Origin: BNWE01 sp964369545
GTDB lineage: Bacteria > Pseudomonadota > Alphaproteobacteria > UBA3830
Assembly (NCBI GenBank): GCA_964369545.1
Contig: CAYJFA010000003.1
Location: forward strand, 1 to 64,000
Direction: 5' to 3'
DNA: 64,000 nt
Position numbers and translations under genes: made by a program. Position 1 is the first letter of the stretch. Every line of letters starts with the position of its first letter. Positions 1-9,415 of the stretch are shown here, one piece after another. The notes under the pieces are model-generated. The model did no database searches and was not told the origin of the DNA. It saw only the letters and a list, made by a program, of their open reading frames with translations.

Positions 1-234
1 GTGCCAATGTGGATGGATAAAAGGAAATAAAACAATTAATCCAGATGATATTTAATATATATCGGAAATTATTTTAAGAATCAGTGTGCAATGCGTTAGA
101 TCTTAGGAAAAACAGTTAAATATATATAAAGAGGCTTTCTTATTATAAAATTATAAAAAAAGAAATTTTATCACTGTGCCTAAATTCAGCATCACAAGTA
201 ACCCAAGTTCATTAATATTGTAGGCGCTTAATAC

Positions 235-1575
235 CTAACTTATTGATTTTATAAACAACGTAGCTAGTCCAAGAAATATTGAATATCCAGAAATATCCAT
301 TATCATAGTAGTTAAAGGAGCAGAGCACAATGCGGCATCATAACCTAATTTTTCAAATAAAATCGGAAGGATAGCCCCAATAAACGCTCCCCAAGTAGCA
401 CAAAAAAACATAGATGCTGCCAAAATAATTCCTAAAGCGACGTTATTAAAATGAACACTAGCTAGAGTTCCCAATAATGCTCCTAAAAGCAAACCATTGA
501 TACTACCTATACATGCTTCTTTTATGACTATTTTTATGGATTGCTTTTCTCTTAATTTATTAAAAGAAAAAGCGTTAATAACAACGCTAACTGTTTGCAT
601 TCCTATATTTCCTCCAATAGAGCTTACTATGGGCATTAAAACAGCCAAACTTACTGCTTGCTTAATCGAATTTTGAAATAAATTTATTATCAAAGGAGAA
701 AAAAGAGCATTCAATAACGATACAAGAAGCCATTGCAATCTTTTTAAGCTGTTATACAAAACGTTATCACTTATATTTGATTCAGAAATTCCGCCTAATT
801 TCAAATAATCCTCTGTGACTTCAGTTTCAATAATTTTTAGAATATCGCCAGATCTTAATACTCCAACTATGCGACCTGAATTTTCAACAACTGGAATATA
901 AGGGAAACGATATTTACTGAAAAGATCATATGCTTCTTCTTTATCCAATTCAGCGTTTATGGTCAATATATTATGGTTTGCTATTTTGTCGATTAATATG
1001 TCTTTTTCCGCGCAAATTAAATTAGAAATAGTTACTATACCTATTGGATTAAGTGAATCATTTACTATAAAAATTTCAGAGCAATCTTCTGAAAGTTTAT
1101 TTTGAGTTTTAACATAAGACATGACTTTATCTACAGTCCAACAATGTGGTACCGCAAAAAAATCCAAAGACATATTACGACCAATGGAATCTTTAGTATA
1201 TTTTTCTAATACATTTATTGCTTTTTTATGGATTTTACTAGTTATATCAATTAGTTGTGATTTTTCTCTGGGATCCAGCGTTTCCAATAACTTTATAATA
1301 TCTTCACCGCTTAATTCATGTAGAGATTTTTTAAAATGATTTATTCCAAGATATTTTACCACCTCATTTTTATAAGGACATTCTAAAAAACAGAGTACTT
1401 TTGCATCTATTTTTTCTGGTATTATATCTAATAGTTGGAAGCGATATTTGCTGCCAAGATCCTCATATATATCTGCTATATCCGCAGGATGACAGTTTTT
1501 TAATTTTCGATCTAATTTAGTGAAAGATTTATTTTTAAGCGTATCATAAATCGTCTCAAATATTTGATGAGTCAT
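235..1575 (-). CDS. mgtE: Magnesium transporter MgtE
   Basis: A 446-residue protein with the full MgtE architecture: a helical N-domain (about residues 1-130), a pair of CBS domains (about 140-255) and five hydrophobic segments (about 275-446). The membrane part holds the conserved stretch SSIGGNIGMQT and the PLTTMIMDISGY segment near the C-terminus. MgtE is an inner-membrane Mg2+ channel that the CBS/N domains close when cytosolic Mg2+ is high. Length is normal for the family and the frame is unbroken. The gene stands alone, with no recognisable operon partner, and its 3' end faces the left edge of the window. Confidence 0.95.
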   Translation of the reverse strand: MTHQIFETIYDTLKNKSFTKLDRKLKNCHPADIADIYEDLGSKYRFQLLDIIPEKIDAKVLCFLECPYKNEVVKYLGINHFKKSLHELSGEDIIKLLETLDPREKSQLIDITSKIHKKAINVLEKYTKDSIGRNMSLDFFAVPHCWTVDKVMSYVKTQNKLSEDCSEIFIVNDSLNPIGIVTISNLICAEKDILIDKIANHNILTINAELDKEEAYDLFSKYRFPYIPVVENSGRIVGVLRSGDILKIIETEVTEDYLKLGGISESNISDNVLYNSLKRLQWLLVSLLNALFSPLIINLFQNSIKQAVSLAVLMPIVSSIGGNIGMQTVSVVINAFSFNKLREKQSIKIVIKEACIGSINGLLLGALLGTLASVHFNNVALGIILAASMFFCATWGAFIGAILPILFEKLGYDAALCSAPLTTMIMDISGYSIFLGLATLFIKSIS

Positions 1576-1678
1576 ACAAAAAACCTATATATATAAAACA
1601 CATAGATTAATTATATAAATAATACTTACATATACCAGAACAATAAGCACACAATATACCAAATTTGTTTGTGAATTC

Positions 1679-1858
1679 ATGCTCTGTTTTCTATTTTTAT
1701 TTATAAACCCATGTATAGCAGTTACGTTTGACTGTCTCTATTATTTTCAAAAAGATGCTATAGAATTTTTAAATACCTTATTTGAATATCCGTTTTATAT
1801 AACAGGTCGTGTTATGCATGGAAAAAATATAGTACTAAAATGGGTAGAAAGACTGTAA
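1679..1858 (+). CDS. Possible small secreted/membrane peptide, 59 aa
   Basis: An ATG-to-TAA frame of 59 codons lies in the otherwise empty 490-base gap between mgtE and the tRNA-Ala gene. It starts with a hydrophobic run (LCFLFLFINPCIA) that resembles a signal peptide, followed by a short Tyr/Phe-rich tail. No ribosome binding site of good quality precedes it, and I recognise no family. It could be chance in AT-rich DNA or the relic of a longer secreted protein. Nothing else is visible in the gap. Confidence 0.2.
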   Translation: MLCFLFLFINPCIAVTFDCLYYFQKDAIEFLNTLFEYPFYITGRVMHGKNIVLKWVERL

Positions 1859-2066
1859 TTTTATTATATTTTCAAAAATTAGTACAAATACTGTAGGAGT
1901 ATATTTTTCTAGGATAAAAATTAGTGAAAAATTTTTCAGCAAAATTACTTATTTCGGTATGTGTTCTACCATAGAAGAGAGTAAAAAGATTCCAATAATA
2001 GAAGTACATATATTTGATTTTGATAAATATATATATAATGAAAATTAGAAAACTTACTAGGCGACC

Positions 2067-2142
2067 TGGTGGAGTCGAGGGGAGTCGAACCCCTGACCTC
2101 GACGATGCGAACGTCGCGCTCTACCAACTGAGCTACGGCCCC
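2067..2142 (-). tRNA. tRNA-Ala (anticodon CGC)
   Basis: Read on the minus strand, the sequence folds as a cloverleaf beginning GGGGCCGTAGCTCAG, with the anticodon stem CGACG/CGTCG around loop TTCGCAT, giving anticodon CGC for GCG codons. The T arm is the usual GGTTCGA type. The acceptor stem has the G3:U70 pair that identifies alanine tRNAs, with one C-A mismatch at pair 5-68. The 3' ACCA (discriminator plus CCA) is encoded. It lies just downstream of rpsU on the same strand. Confidence 0.95.
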
Positions 2143-2190
2143 GTGCAGTATGATCTGCAATATAAGTGCAAGGTAAAATATAGAACTGAC

Positions 2191-2394
2191 CTAATAACCT
2201 TCGCGATCCAGTCTTTTTTTCAACAATTTTCTTGTGCGGCGAATCGCTTCAGCTGTCTCGCGAACTCTTTTTTCAGATGGCTTTTCAAAATGACGACGTA
2301 ATTTGATCTCCCTAAAGATCCCTTCACGCTGCATCTTTTTCTTTAAAGCTCTCAGAGCTTGATCTATATTATTATCACGTACAAAAACGAACAC
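2191..2394 (-). CDS. rpsU: 30S ribosomal protein bS21
   Basis: A 67-residue, strongly basic protein that matches bS21 along its whole length: VRDNNIDQALRALKKK at the N-terminus, then REIKLRRHFEKPSEKR and a basic C-terminal tail (RRTRKLLKKRLDREGY). It binds late to the 30S platform and helps in initiation. The length is typical for alphaproteobacteria. The tRNA-Ala gene follows about 50 bases downstream on the same strand. Confidence 0.97.
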   Translation of the reverse strand: MFVFVRDNNIDQALRALKKKMQREGIFREIKLRRHFEKPSEKRVRETAEAIRRTRKLLKKRLDREGY

Positions 2395-2544
2395 TATTTC
2401 CTCACAAAGTTTAAAGACAGTATTGTATCAAGACAAAACTCCAACACGAGTTCTACTAAAAAACATGTCATATAATAAATCTCGTATCACTTTTATACAT
2501 AAACCTACGCTATCTTTAAAGGGATTTTTTGAAAATAATCTTAA

Positions 2545-3000
2545 TTATCTTCTTTTTTTGAAGAAATCTTGTAAAATTTTTGAACACTGTGTCTCAAAAA
2601 CCCCTCCTATTACTTCTGTTTTGTGAATAGCATAGTCAAAAACCCGACATCCATGTACAACGCTTCCATACTTTTTATCATAAGCTCCGAAATATAATCT
2701 TTTAATTCTTGAAAGTGAGATAGCTTGGGCGCACATCGCACAGGGTTCCAACGTGACGTATATATCGCATCTATCCAATATATGCGAATCTAAAGCAAGG
2801 CATGCGCGTCTAATTGCTAAAATTTCAGCGTGTGCTGTCGGATCTTTATTTTTTATGGTTTCATTGCTGGCGCTGGATATTATTTTATCTTTAAAAGTAA
2901 TTACAGCTCCGACAGGTACAGATCCTCGTAATGAAGCGTTTCGAGCTTTGTATAAAGCTAATTCCATAAAAAAACAATTGTTGTTAAGTGAGTTATTCAT
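2545..3000 (-). CDS. tadA: tRNA-specific adenosine deaminase TadA
   Basis: A 151-residue deaminase with both zinc motifs: HAE at 57-59 (His ligand plus catalytic Glu) and PCAMC at 86-90 (two Cys ligands). The TadA signatures PTAHAEILAIR and TLEPCAMCAQAI are intact. TadA converts the wobble adenosine of tRNA-Arg(ACG) to inosine and is essential in most bacteria. Alternative members of the family are guanine or cytosine deaminases, but the pattern around both motifs is that of TadA. The frame is complete. Confidence 0.93.
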   Translation of the reverse strand: MNNSLNNNCFFMELALYKARNASLRGSVPVGAVITFKDKIISSASNETIKNKDPTAHAEILAIRRACLALDSHILDRCDIYVTLEPCAMCAQAISLSRIKRLYFGAYDKKYGSVVHGCRVFDYAIHKTEVIGGVFETQCSKILQDFFKKRR

Positions 3001-3104
3001 CTAATAATCCTAAAAAATCGATATGTTAAATATAATTTTACTAAAACGTTATATCTTTATCTTATGAGACGATTAATAGGTCTCGGGTTAGAAGAGGTAA
3101 TAAT

Positions 3105-3269
3105 ATGTCCAAAATTATATATCTAAAAGATATACTATTAGCTAAAGCAGAGAAAAATAATAAAAAAACTATTGGCCGTCCAAAATTAAAACCATTTAAG
3201 CATGATTTACGACTAAAATCATCGTTAGTAGAAAAAAAAATAAAGGAAGATGAACAGCAGCGAATTTGA
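3105..3269 (+). CDS. Small lysine-rich protein, 54 aa, unknown
   Basis: A 54-codon frame with ATG preceded at the right distance by GAAGAGGT, a credible ribosome binding site. The product is very basic (MSKIIYLKDILLAKAEKN, then a KKTIGRPKLKPFK stretch) and has no hydrophobic segment. I do not recognise the family. The clear ribosome binding site and its place in a clean 340-base gap between tadA and mlaF make it more than chance. A nucleic-acid-binding role would fit the charge, but that is only inference. Confidence 0.4.
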   Translation: MSKIIYLKDILLAKAEKNNKKTIGRPKLKPFKHDLRLKSSLVEKKIKEDEQQRI

Positions 3270-3345
3270 TTTTTATATTTATGTTTTTAACAATATTTTA
3301 AAATATAAAATAATATTGGCCGTTTGGTACACAGAGATTGGTTTT

Positions 3346-4089
3346 TTAATTTTTAGATATTATGTTTGATGCTTTGTAAAATTCTTCTACAAAGTCGTTA
3401 CCGCAATTTTTCATATTCTTTGCTTCTCCGGACCAAACAACCTTACCTTTGTTTATTACAGAAACTCTGTCGGATAAAAATTCTGCAACCTTAAGATCAT
3501 GCGTTATGGTTAAGGAAGTAATTCCGAGATTATTTACAGTATCTTTCAATAAATTACATATCATTCCGCCCGTAATGGGGTCTAGCCCAGATGTTGGTTC
3601 GTCAAACAGTAAGATTTCGGGCTCTATTGCGATCGCTCTCGCCAATGCTGCTCTTTTTTGCATGCCTCCTGATATTTCCGCCGGATACAAGTCGAATACT
3701 CTTTTTTCTAAACCGACGGCGCATAGTTTTTCTTCAGCGATAGATCTTATATTTGTTTTTCTATTTTTCGATTGTTTAATGCCGAATTCTACATTTTCGA
3801 TAATAGTCATAGAATCAAATAATGCGTTTCCTTGGAACAGTATGCTGAATTTACTTATATATTCTTTAGTATGTTCTTTATCTTGCACACTTATGCCGCC
3901 TGCAGATATATCTCCTGAATCTATTTTTAAAATACCTAATAGGCATTTTAGTAAAACAGATTTTCCACATCCAGATTGACCAAGAATTACATGCGCCTCG
4001 CCCTTATTTACATCAAGAGAAAGACTATTCAATACATGAAGCCCACTATCAAAAGATTTGTGAACATTTTTAAAACTTATATTACTCAT
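3346..4089 (-). CDS. mlaF: MlaF-type ABC transporter ATPase (lipid asymmetry)
   Basis: A 247-residue ABC ATPase with Walker A GQSGCGKS (37-44), signature SGGMQKRAALARA and Walker B ILLFDEPTSGLDP followed by the H-loop TITHD. The FQ(N/G)ALFDSMT region is typical of the Mla/Ttg2A/Mkl subgroup, which drives phospholipid transport between inner and outer membranes. Its start codon overlaps the stop of the upstream permease gene by four bases (ATGA), so the two are translationally coupled. The periplasmic MlaD and MlaC partners are not in this window. Confidence 0.92.
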   Translation of the reverse strand: MSNISFKNVHKSFDSGLHVLNSLSLDVNKGEAHVILGQSGCGKSVLLKCLLGILKIDSGDISAGGISVQDKEHTKEYISKFSILFQGNALFDSMTIIENVEFGIKQSKNRKTNIRSIAEEKLCAVGLEKRVFDLYPAEISGGMQKRAALARAIAIEPEILLFDEPTSGLDPITGGMICNLLKDTVNNLGITSLTITHDLKVAEFLSDRVSVINKGKVVWSGEAKNMKNCGNDFVEEFYKASNIISKN

Positions 4090-4883
4090 GTTCCAAAAAA
4101 CAATGCTGTTAATAAATAATTTATAACTAAAACACTAATGCAAGATGAGACTACAGCATTTATTGTAGCTCTTCCAACTCCTCGTGCACCTAAATCGCTA
4201 TAAAATCCGTAATAGCATCCAAAACATGCTAGTGAAAATCCAAATGCTGACGCTTTTACAAGTCCAGAAATTACATCTCTTAATTCTAATGTATTCATAG
4301 TTTGTGCTATATAAGATCCAGCGGAAAAATCAAGCAATGTTGTTGAAACTAAGAATCCGCCCATAATGCCTATAATATCAGCAACAAAGACCAAAAGAGG
4401 CATCATTAACACAGCGGCGATAATTCTGGGAGCCACAAGAAATTTATATGGATCAACCCTGAGTGTTATAAGTGCATCAATTTGCTCACTTACACGCATT
4501 GATCCAATTTCTGCGGCGATTGAAGAACTGATTCTGCCAGCTACCATTAATCCAGCAAAAACAGGGCCAAGTTCACGTGTCATTGATATTACTACAACGG
4601 ACGCTACCGCACCTTCAGCGTTAAATCTCGTAAAACCAACATAAGTTTGTAAAGCGAGAGCCATACCGGCAAAAATAGCGGTTAATCCAACAATTTGAAG
4701 AGAATAAAAACCAATCTCCATCATATTGCGAAAAATTTCTTTGAAAAAAAATGGAGGAGAAAAGCAACTTTGCACTCCTCGAAAAGTAAAAATCGATACT
4801 TTTCCTATTTCTTGAAGACTGGCTAAAGTATACTTTCCTAACGTTGCAATTGGTTTGATCAATTTTATCTCCAAAAGTCGCAT
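4086..4883 (-). CDS. mlaE: MlaE-type ABC transporter permease
   Basis: A 265-residue integral membrane protein of the MlaE family, recognised by the central signature (SMTRELGPVFAGLMVAGRIS, followed by AAEIGSMRVSEQIDAL) and five hydrophobic segments. It is the inner-membrane subunit of the phospholipid transporter that maintains outer-membrane asymmetry. It is the first gene of a two-gene operon with mlaF. Upstream, on the opposite strand, is a TupA-like gene starting about 140 bases away, so the intervening region probably holds divergent promoters. Confidence 0.92.
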   Translation of the reverse strand: MRLLEIKLIKPIATLGKYTLASLQEIGKVSIFTFRGVQSCFSPPFFFKEIFRNMMEIGFYSLQIVGLTAIFAGMALALQTYVGFTRFNAEGAVASVVVISMTRELGPVFAGLMVAGRISSSIAAEIGSMRVSEQIDALITLRVDPYKFLVAPRIIAAVLMMPLLVFVADIIGIMGGFLVSTTLLDFSAGSYIAQTMNTLELRDVISGLVKASAFGFSLACFGCYYGFYSDLGARGVGRATINAVVSSCISVLVINYLLTALFFGT

Positions 4884-5021
4884 GTAGTAATTCCAATATA
4901 ATACAGTAACGAGATTTTATAATAAATAACTTTGTTTTATTACTGTATAATATGAATTATGAATATGATTATTAAAATATATCATCGAGTAATTCGCACC
5001 TAAAAAAGAAAGAGTAGTTTT

Positions 5022-6059
5022 ATGAAGCAATTTAAGAAAAAATATTTATTAAATGCAGCCTTGATTTTAATTGCAATCATATTTGGATTTGGACTGTCGC
5101 AGTTCATGGATCCTTATTCACATTTTATTGAATTATTTGAGAAACATAAACTTTTACAGAAGTGTACACAAGACAGTAGAGAAATTACCTTTCTATTAAA
5201 GGGCGGAGAGTATTTTCCTGATTATGAAAATCCACGTACTCTAAATGATAAAATAGGATATCTTCTAAACAATTATTTTCAAAAATCTCCAATAACTAAA
5301 TGTATCGGAACTAAATATTTTGCAAAAAAATATATTTCAGATATTGTTGGAGAAGAACATGTCGCTAAATTACTAGGTGTTTGGGATAACCCTGAAGAGA
5401 TAGAATGGGATAAATTGCCGAATCAATTTGTTTTAAAAGGAGTTAGGGGGCATTTTGGAAATCAAGTAGTTTTTATAAAAAACAAAAATGAGATTAATAT
5501 TCCTGAAATCACAAAAAAATTAAAAGAATTTTGTGAATTTATTGGAATTTGTGACATGGAAATAAAAAAGAAGCGCATTATAGCAGAAGAGTATTTGGAA
5601 CAAGCAAATAGTACAAACGGGATTATTGATTACAAATTCTTCTACTCGTATGGAAATCCAATTATGATGCTTTGTTATAATTATAATAAGGCAGGAACAT
5701 GTGATCATAATGACAAAGAGGCCTCCTGTTATTCTCTACCAATGTGGGAAGAATTGCCAATATCGCTTAATAATCGAAAACAGGGGTCAGCTCCTAAACC
5801 TAAGCATTTTGCAAAAATGATGGAATTGGCAGCCAAATTATCGAAGCCTTTTCCATTAATTAGAGTTGATTTCTACGAAGTTGGTGATAGAGTGATTGTC
5901 GGAGAATTAACAGAAGATGCATGCGGTGCAAAATACATATTTTCTCCGTTAATTTGGGATTTTAAATTTGGTGAAATGATAAATGTTCCATCCTTAAGTG
6001 AAATAGAAAAAATGATAGAAAAGGATAAAGAAATATACAAAAAATATGCAGTTGAATAA
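5022..6059 (+). CDS. TupA-like ATP-grasp protein, membrane-anchored (copy 1)
   Basis: A 345-residue protein with one N-terminal membrane anchor (about residues 9-28) followed by a TupA-like ATP-grasp domain. Recognisable blocks are NPRTLNDKI, EWDKLPNQFVLK, the IIAEEYLE segment, DYKFFYSYG and LIRVDFYEVGDRVIVGELTED. In the family such proteins work in surface polysaccharide or teichuronopeptide-type assembly. Compared with copy 2 immediately downstream, the loop after FVLK (about 135-150) reads GVRGHFGN instead of ATHGCGGQ, so the glycine-rich nucleotide loop is altered. A standard ribosome binding site is seen (AAAGAAAGAG before ATG). Confidence 0.7.
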   Translation: MKQFKKKYLLNAALILIAIIFGFGLSQFMDPYSHFIELFEKHKLLQKCTQDSREITFLLKGGEYFPDYENPRTLNDKIGYLLNNYFQKSPITKCIGTKYFAKKYISDIVGEEHVAKLLGVWDNPEEIEWDKLPNQFVLKGVRGHFGNQVVFIKNKNEINIPEITKKLKEFCEFIGICDMEIKKKRIIAEEYLEQANSTNGIIDYKFFYSYGNPIMMLCYNYNKAGTCDHNDKEASCYSLPMWEELPISLNNRKQGSAPKPKHFAKMMELAAKLSKPFPLIRVDFYEVGDRVIVGELTEDACGAKYIFSPLIWDFKFGEMINVPSLSEIEKMIEKDKEIYKKYAVE

Positions 6060-6110
6060 TAGTAAAGTCGATCTTAGAAAATCTCCAGGCTATCAGATAG
6101 GGCTTTTATA

Positions 6111-7151
6111 ATGCAACCGAAAGAAAAGAAATATTTGATTAAAGCAATGGTGATTTTAATTGCAATCATATTGGGGTTTGGACTATTCCAATTCATGAAT
6201 CCTTATTCACATTTTATTGAGGTATTTGAAAAACATAAATTTTTACAGAGATGCGCACAAGATAAAAGAGCATTAGCTTTTCTGAATAAAGGTGGAGAAT
6301 ATTTTCCCGATTATGAGAATCCACGTACTCTAAATGATAAAATAAGTTATATCTTTCGAAATTATTTTCAAAAATCTCCATTAACCAAATACTTTGTAAA
6401 CAAATATTTCGCGAAAAAATATATTTCAGATATTGTTGGGGAAGAACATGTCGCTAAATTGATAGAAGTTTGGAAAAATCCTGAGGATATAGAATGGGAT
6501 AAGTTGCCAAATCAATTCGTTTTAAAAGCTACACATGGATGTGGCGGTCAGCAGGTTATATTGGTAAAAGATAAAAGTATGGTCAATATTCCTGAAATCA
6601 CAAAAAAATTAGCTAATTTTTGTCATCATCATGAAATGAAAGAAATGGGAGTAACAAAAGAGCGTATTATAGCGGAAGAATATCTGGAATTACCAAATGG
6701 CAGAACCATCTCTGATTACAAAATTTTTTGTTCATATGGAAAGGCGATTTTTGCATATTGCCTTACTAATCCTGTTAATGAAACATGCAAAGTGAATAAT
6801 AAAACTTGTTCATTTTATTCCGTTCCAGAATGGAATAGATTTCCTGTATTGATTGACAAAGATAAACCAAATTCGATTCCTAAACCTAAACATTTTGCGA
6901 AAATGATGGAATTAGCAGTAAAATTATCAAAGCCTTTTCCACTAATTAGAGTTGATTTCTATGAGGTTGGCGATAGAATCATTGTTGGAGAATTAACAGA
7001 GGATCCTTGTTGTGGAAGATATTTATTTTCTCCGTTAATTTGGGATTTTAAATTTGGTGAAATGATAAATGTTCCTTCACTGAATGAAATAGAAAAAATA
7101 ATAGAAAGAGATAAAAAAATATGCGAATTGCAAGAAGTATCCGAGATATGA
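6111..7151 (+). CDS. TupA-like ATP-grasp protein, membrane-anchored (copy 2)
   Basis: A 346-residue tandem paralogue of the preceding gene, 51 bases downstream and clearly a recent duplication (long shared blocks such as KKYISDIVGEEHVAKL and PKPKHFAKMMELA). It has the same N-terminal anchor and ATP-grasp domain. Its nucleotide loop (FVLKATHGCGGQQVI) keeps the Gly-rich form seen in TupA-like enzymes, so it is the better candidate for the active copy. The substrate is unknown; cell-envelope glycan modification is inferred from the family. Confidence 0.72.
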   Translation: MQPKEKKYLIKAMVILIAIILGFGLFQFMNPYSHFIEVFEKHKFLQRCAQDKRALAFLNKGGEYFPDYENPRTLNDKISYIFRNYFQKSPLTKYFVNKYFAKKYISDIVGEEHVAKLIEVWKNPEDIEWDKLPNQFVLKATHGCGGQQVILVKDKSMVNIPEITKKLANFCHHHEMKEMGVTKERIIAEEYLELPNGRTISDYKIFCSYGKAIFAYCLTNPVNETCKVNNKTCSFYSVPEWNRFPVLIDKDKPNSIPKPKHFAKMMELAVKLSKPFPLIRVDFYEVGDRIIVGELTEDPCCGRYLFSPLIWDFKFGEMINVPSLNEIEKIIERDKKICELQEVSEI

Positions 7152-7379
7152 TTGAAAAATGCAAAAAGCAAAATTTTAAAATCAAATAATCATAGAAATT
7201 ATAAAATCTATTTTAACGGACGAAATCGATGTAGACATAGTTTATGTTTTCTTGCTTTCTTCGGTAATAAAAAATGTTTTCGATGTTTCAATATACAAAG
7301 AACCGCTGTTTTCTTCAAGCCTATCAACATTTCAGCTACGGTGTTTTTTCTATGAATTGATTTCGTAAAAAAATATAAA

Positions 7380-7473
7380 TGGCGGAGGAAGAGGGATTCG
7401 AACCCTCGATACGGATTTACATACGTATGGCGGTTTAGCAAACCACTGCCTTCAGCCACTCGGCCATTCCTCC
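7380..7473 (-). tRNA. tRNA-Ser (anticodon GCT)
   Basis: Minus-strand cloverleaf of 94 bases with acceptor GGAGGAA/TTCCTCC, discriminator G and encoded CCA, anticodon loop TTGCTAA (anticodon GCT, codons AGC/AGU) and the long variable arm expected of a class II serine tRNA. A frameshifted phage-type regulator gene lies about 150 bases upstream of it. Confidence 0.95.
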
Positions 7474-7624
7474 TTGAAGATTACATTTTTTCTGATTATC
7501 AATGTAACTCAATCTCTGCAGATATAACAATTATGAATGCACTAAGTCAAGAGGATTAAAGTATTTTAGGTCAAATTTCAATTAACATTCACTATAAAAA
7601 ATAATTTTTAGTATTGCCCAAAAC

Positions 7625-7824
7625 TCATAAATCTGTTATCTGCTTGCTTTTTAAAAATTGCTGAATTTCAGGTTTATACCACAATGAATTATGTTCTATT
7701 TTAATTGGTTGCGGAAAATTAAAATTCCCAATTTTCTCCATCTATAGATAGTTTTTCTACTGACTCTGGTTTTTATAATTAATTCGTTAAAAGTAGGTTT
7801 TACATCATTATCGAAATGGTTCAT
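7625..7824 (-). pseudogene. AlpA-like phage regulator remnant (frameshifted)
   Basis: Reading the minus strand from ATG at 7824 gives an HTH start, VSRKTIYRWRKLG, then the frame fails; after a one-base shift near 7720 the match resumes as NFNFPQPIKIEHNSLWY and ends QQFLKSKQ before a stop at 7625. SRxTIYRWxxxGxFPxPIK is the classic signature of the AlpA/MerR-type DNA-binding proteins carried by prophages and integrative elements. The total (about 66 codons) is the normal AlpA size, so one deleted base explains the break. It is probably the last trace of an element next to tRNA-Ser(GCT). The remaining bases up to 8081 hold nothing recognisable. Confidence 0.6.
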
Positions 7825-8081
7825 ATATGTATCATGCTATAAGTTACAAAAACAATTATAATATGTAAAAAACAAAAATAACTATACGTAATATCGGGTA
7901 ATGTTAGATTAATATGGACATTATAGTTTTCAAAATTGCTTGTGCTAGCATTTTTTACAACGCAAAGAATCAAAAAATTAAAAATAATTAAAAAAGTCAC
8001 AACATAAAATACCTAACCTGATTTATATACTAAAAATAATATATTAAAATTATATGTATATAATTTATTGAAAACTAATTC

Positions 8082-9320
8082 ATGTCATATTTAAAGCAGT
8101 CAAAATCTAAAAAAATCTTGTTTTTATGGATATGCTGTGTAATTTTTCATATATTTCAATGCGGTATCAGAGTATCGTTATCTAATGTTTTAAATAACGA
8201 ATTACGGGAACATTTCTATATTGGATCAAAAGAGCTGGGAAGTATGCTGAGTGTTGCATATATGGTATATGCTTTTATGCAGCTTCCTGCAGGCATAATT
8301 ATCGATAAATTCAACGCAAAGGTGGTTGCTATAATATCTTGTTTTCTTATGTCCATCGGAATTTTTGCATTCATCGGTACTAATATTTTTTGGATCGGTT
8401 TACTGTCACAGGCCATTTTATGTTTGGGAGCTTCATTTGCATTTTTAATAGCTCTGAAGATTACAAGTAGCTATTTTCCAACTGACAAAGTAGATCTTAT
8501 GTCAAGTATTGTAGTTTCCTGTGGCTGTCTTGGACCAATTGTTATAGGATTGATTACAGCATATTTATCTAAATCCTATAGCTGGGAAAAAGTTGTCTTT
8601 GGCTTAGGACTGTTGATATTATTGTTATCAGTATGCTTTCTTTTTTCCAAAAATATTAGTGATTCTGCTTTAGATAGAAAAAAAACGAACATTATAAGGT
8701 CCTGCAAATCAATATTATCCAATAAAAACATTATTTTTATCGCGATTTATTCTATGTCCATGTTGGGAGGAAGCTCCACATTCGCTGAAGTTTGGGGAAT
8801 ATCGTTTGTAAAATCCGCCTATTGCGTAGATACCGTGAAAGCAACATCAATTATAAGCATTTATTTTTTTGGGTTAATTGTCGGAAGTCCGTTGTTTGCG
8901 TTTCTTTCAAAAACATTAAAAAGCTATAAGAAACCAATGTTTATCGGCAGTATTCTCCTATTTATTACGTTAATATTAATTGTTTTCATAAAACACAATC
9001 TTTCTGTATTGAGAATGCTGTTGTTTTTGTTTGGCTTTTTCTCTTCAAGCCAGGTATTATCTTTTTTGTTTGCTATGAAGTTAAATTCAAAAGATGTAGT
9101 TGGTTCTGTGTCAGGAGTAGTTAATACAATTACGATGTTGGGGGGGACAATATTTGTTCCATTGGTTGGAATGGTTATTGACTATTCTAGAAATACAAAT
9201 ACTTTCTATTCTCCAATAGATTATCAATTAGGAATGATTCCATTGCTTATATCAATAACTATCGCAATGATAGTAACGCATTTTATAAAGGAGAAAAAAC
9301 TAGAAAACTATTCATTATAG
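8082..9320 (+). CDS. MFS transporter
   Basis: A 412-residue major facilitator superfamily protein with twelve predicted hydrophobic segments. The loop 2-3 signature region reads PAGIIIDKFNAKVV, a degenerate form of the MFS G-x-L-a-D motif. The overall pattern resembles the MFS carriers common in intracellular bacteria that import host metabolites or amino acids, but the substrate cannot be read from sequence. No clear ribosome binding site precedes the ATG. It stands alone between a 260-base gap and a small secreted peptide gene. Confidence 0.85.
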   Translation: MSYLKQSKSKKILFLWICCVIFHIFQCGIRVSLSNVLNNELREHFYIGSKELGSMLSVAYMVYAFMQLPAGIIIDKFNAKVVAIISCFLMSIGIFAFIGTNIFWIGLLSQAILCLGASFAFLIALKITSSYFPTDKVDLMSSIVVSCGCLGPIVIGLITAYLSKSYSWEKVVFGLGLLILLLSVCFLFSKNISDSALDRKKTNIIRSCKSILSNKNIIFIAIYSMSMLGGSSTFAEVWGISFVKSAYCVDTVKATSIISIYFFGLIVGSPLFAFLSKTLKSYKKPMFIGSILLFITLILIVFIKHNLSVLRMLLFLFGFFSSSQVLSFLFAMKLNSKDVVGSVSGVVNTITMLGGTIFVPLVGMVIDYSRNTNTFYSPIDYQLGMIPLLISITIAMIVTHFIKEKKLENYSL

Positions 9321-9415
9321 AATATTTATAATTTTTATTGTTTCTAATAATCAAGTACTTTACAAAAAAAACAAAATATTTCTATAAACGAATTGTTATG
9401 TCTTGGAGGTTTTTA

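Noticed and set aside
1966..2301. Short frames on both strands across the tRNA-Ala gene
   Set aside because: They run through a well-formed tRNA and have no ribosome binding site.
7152..7459. Two short frames between the ATP-grasp pair and tRNA-Ser(GCT)
   Set aside because: One runs through the tRNA gene and the other has no recognisable product or ribosome binding site.
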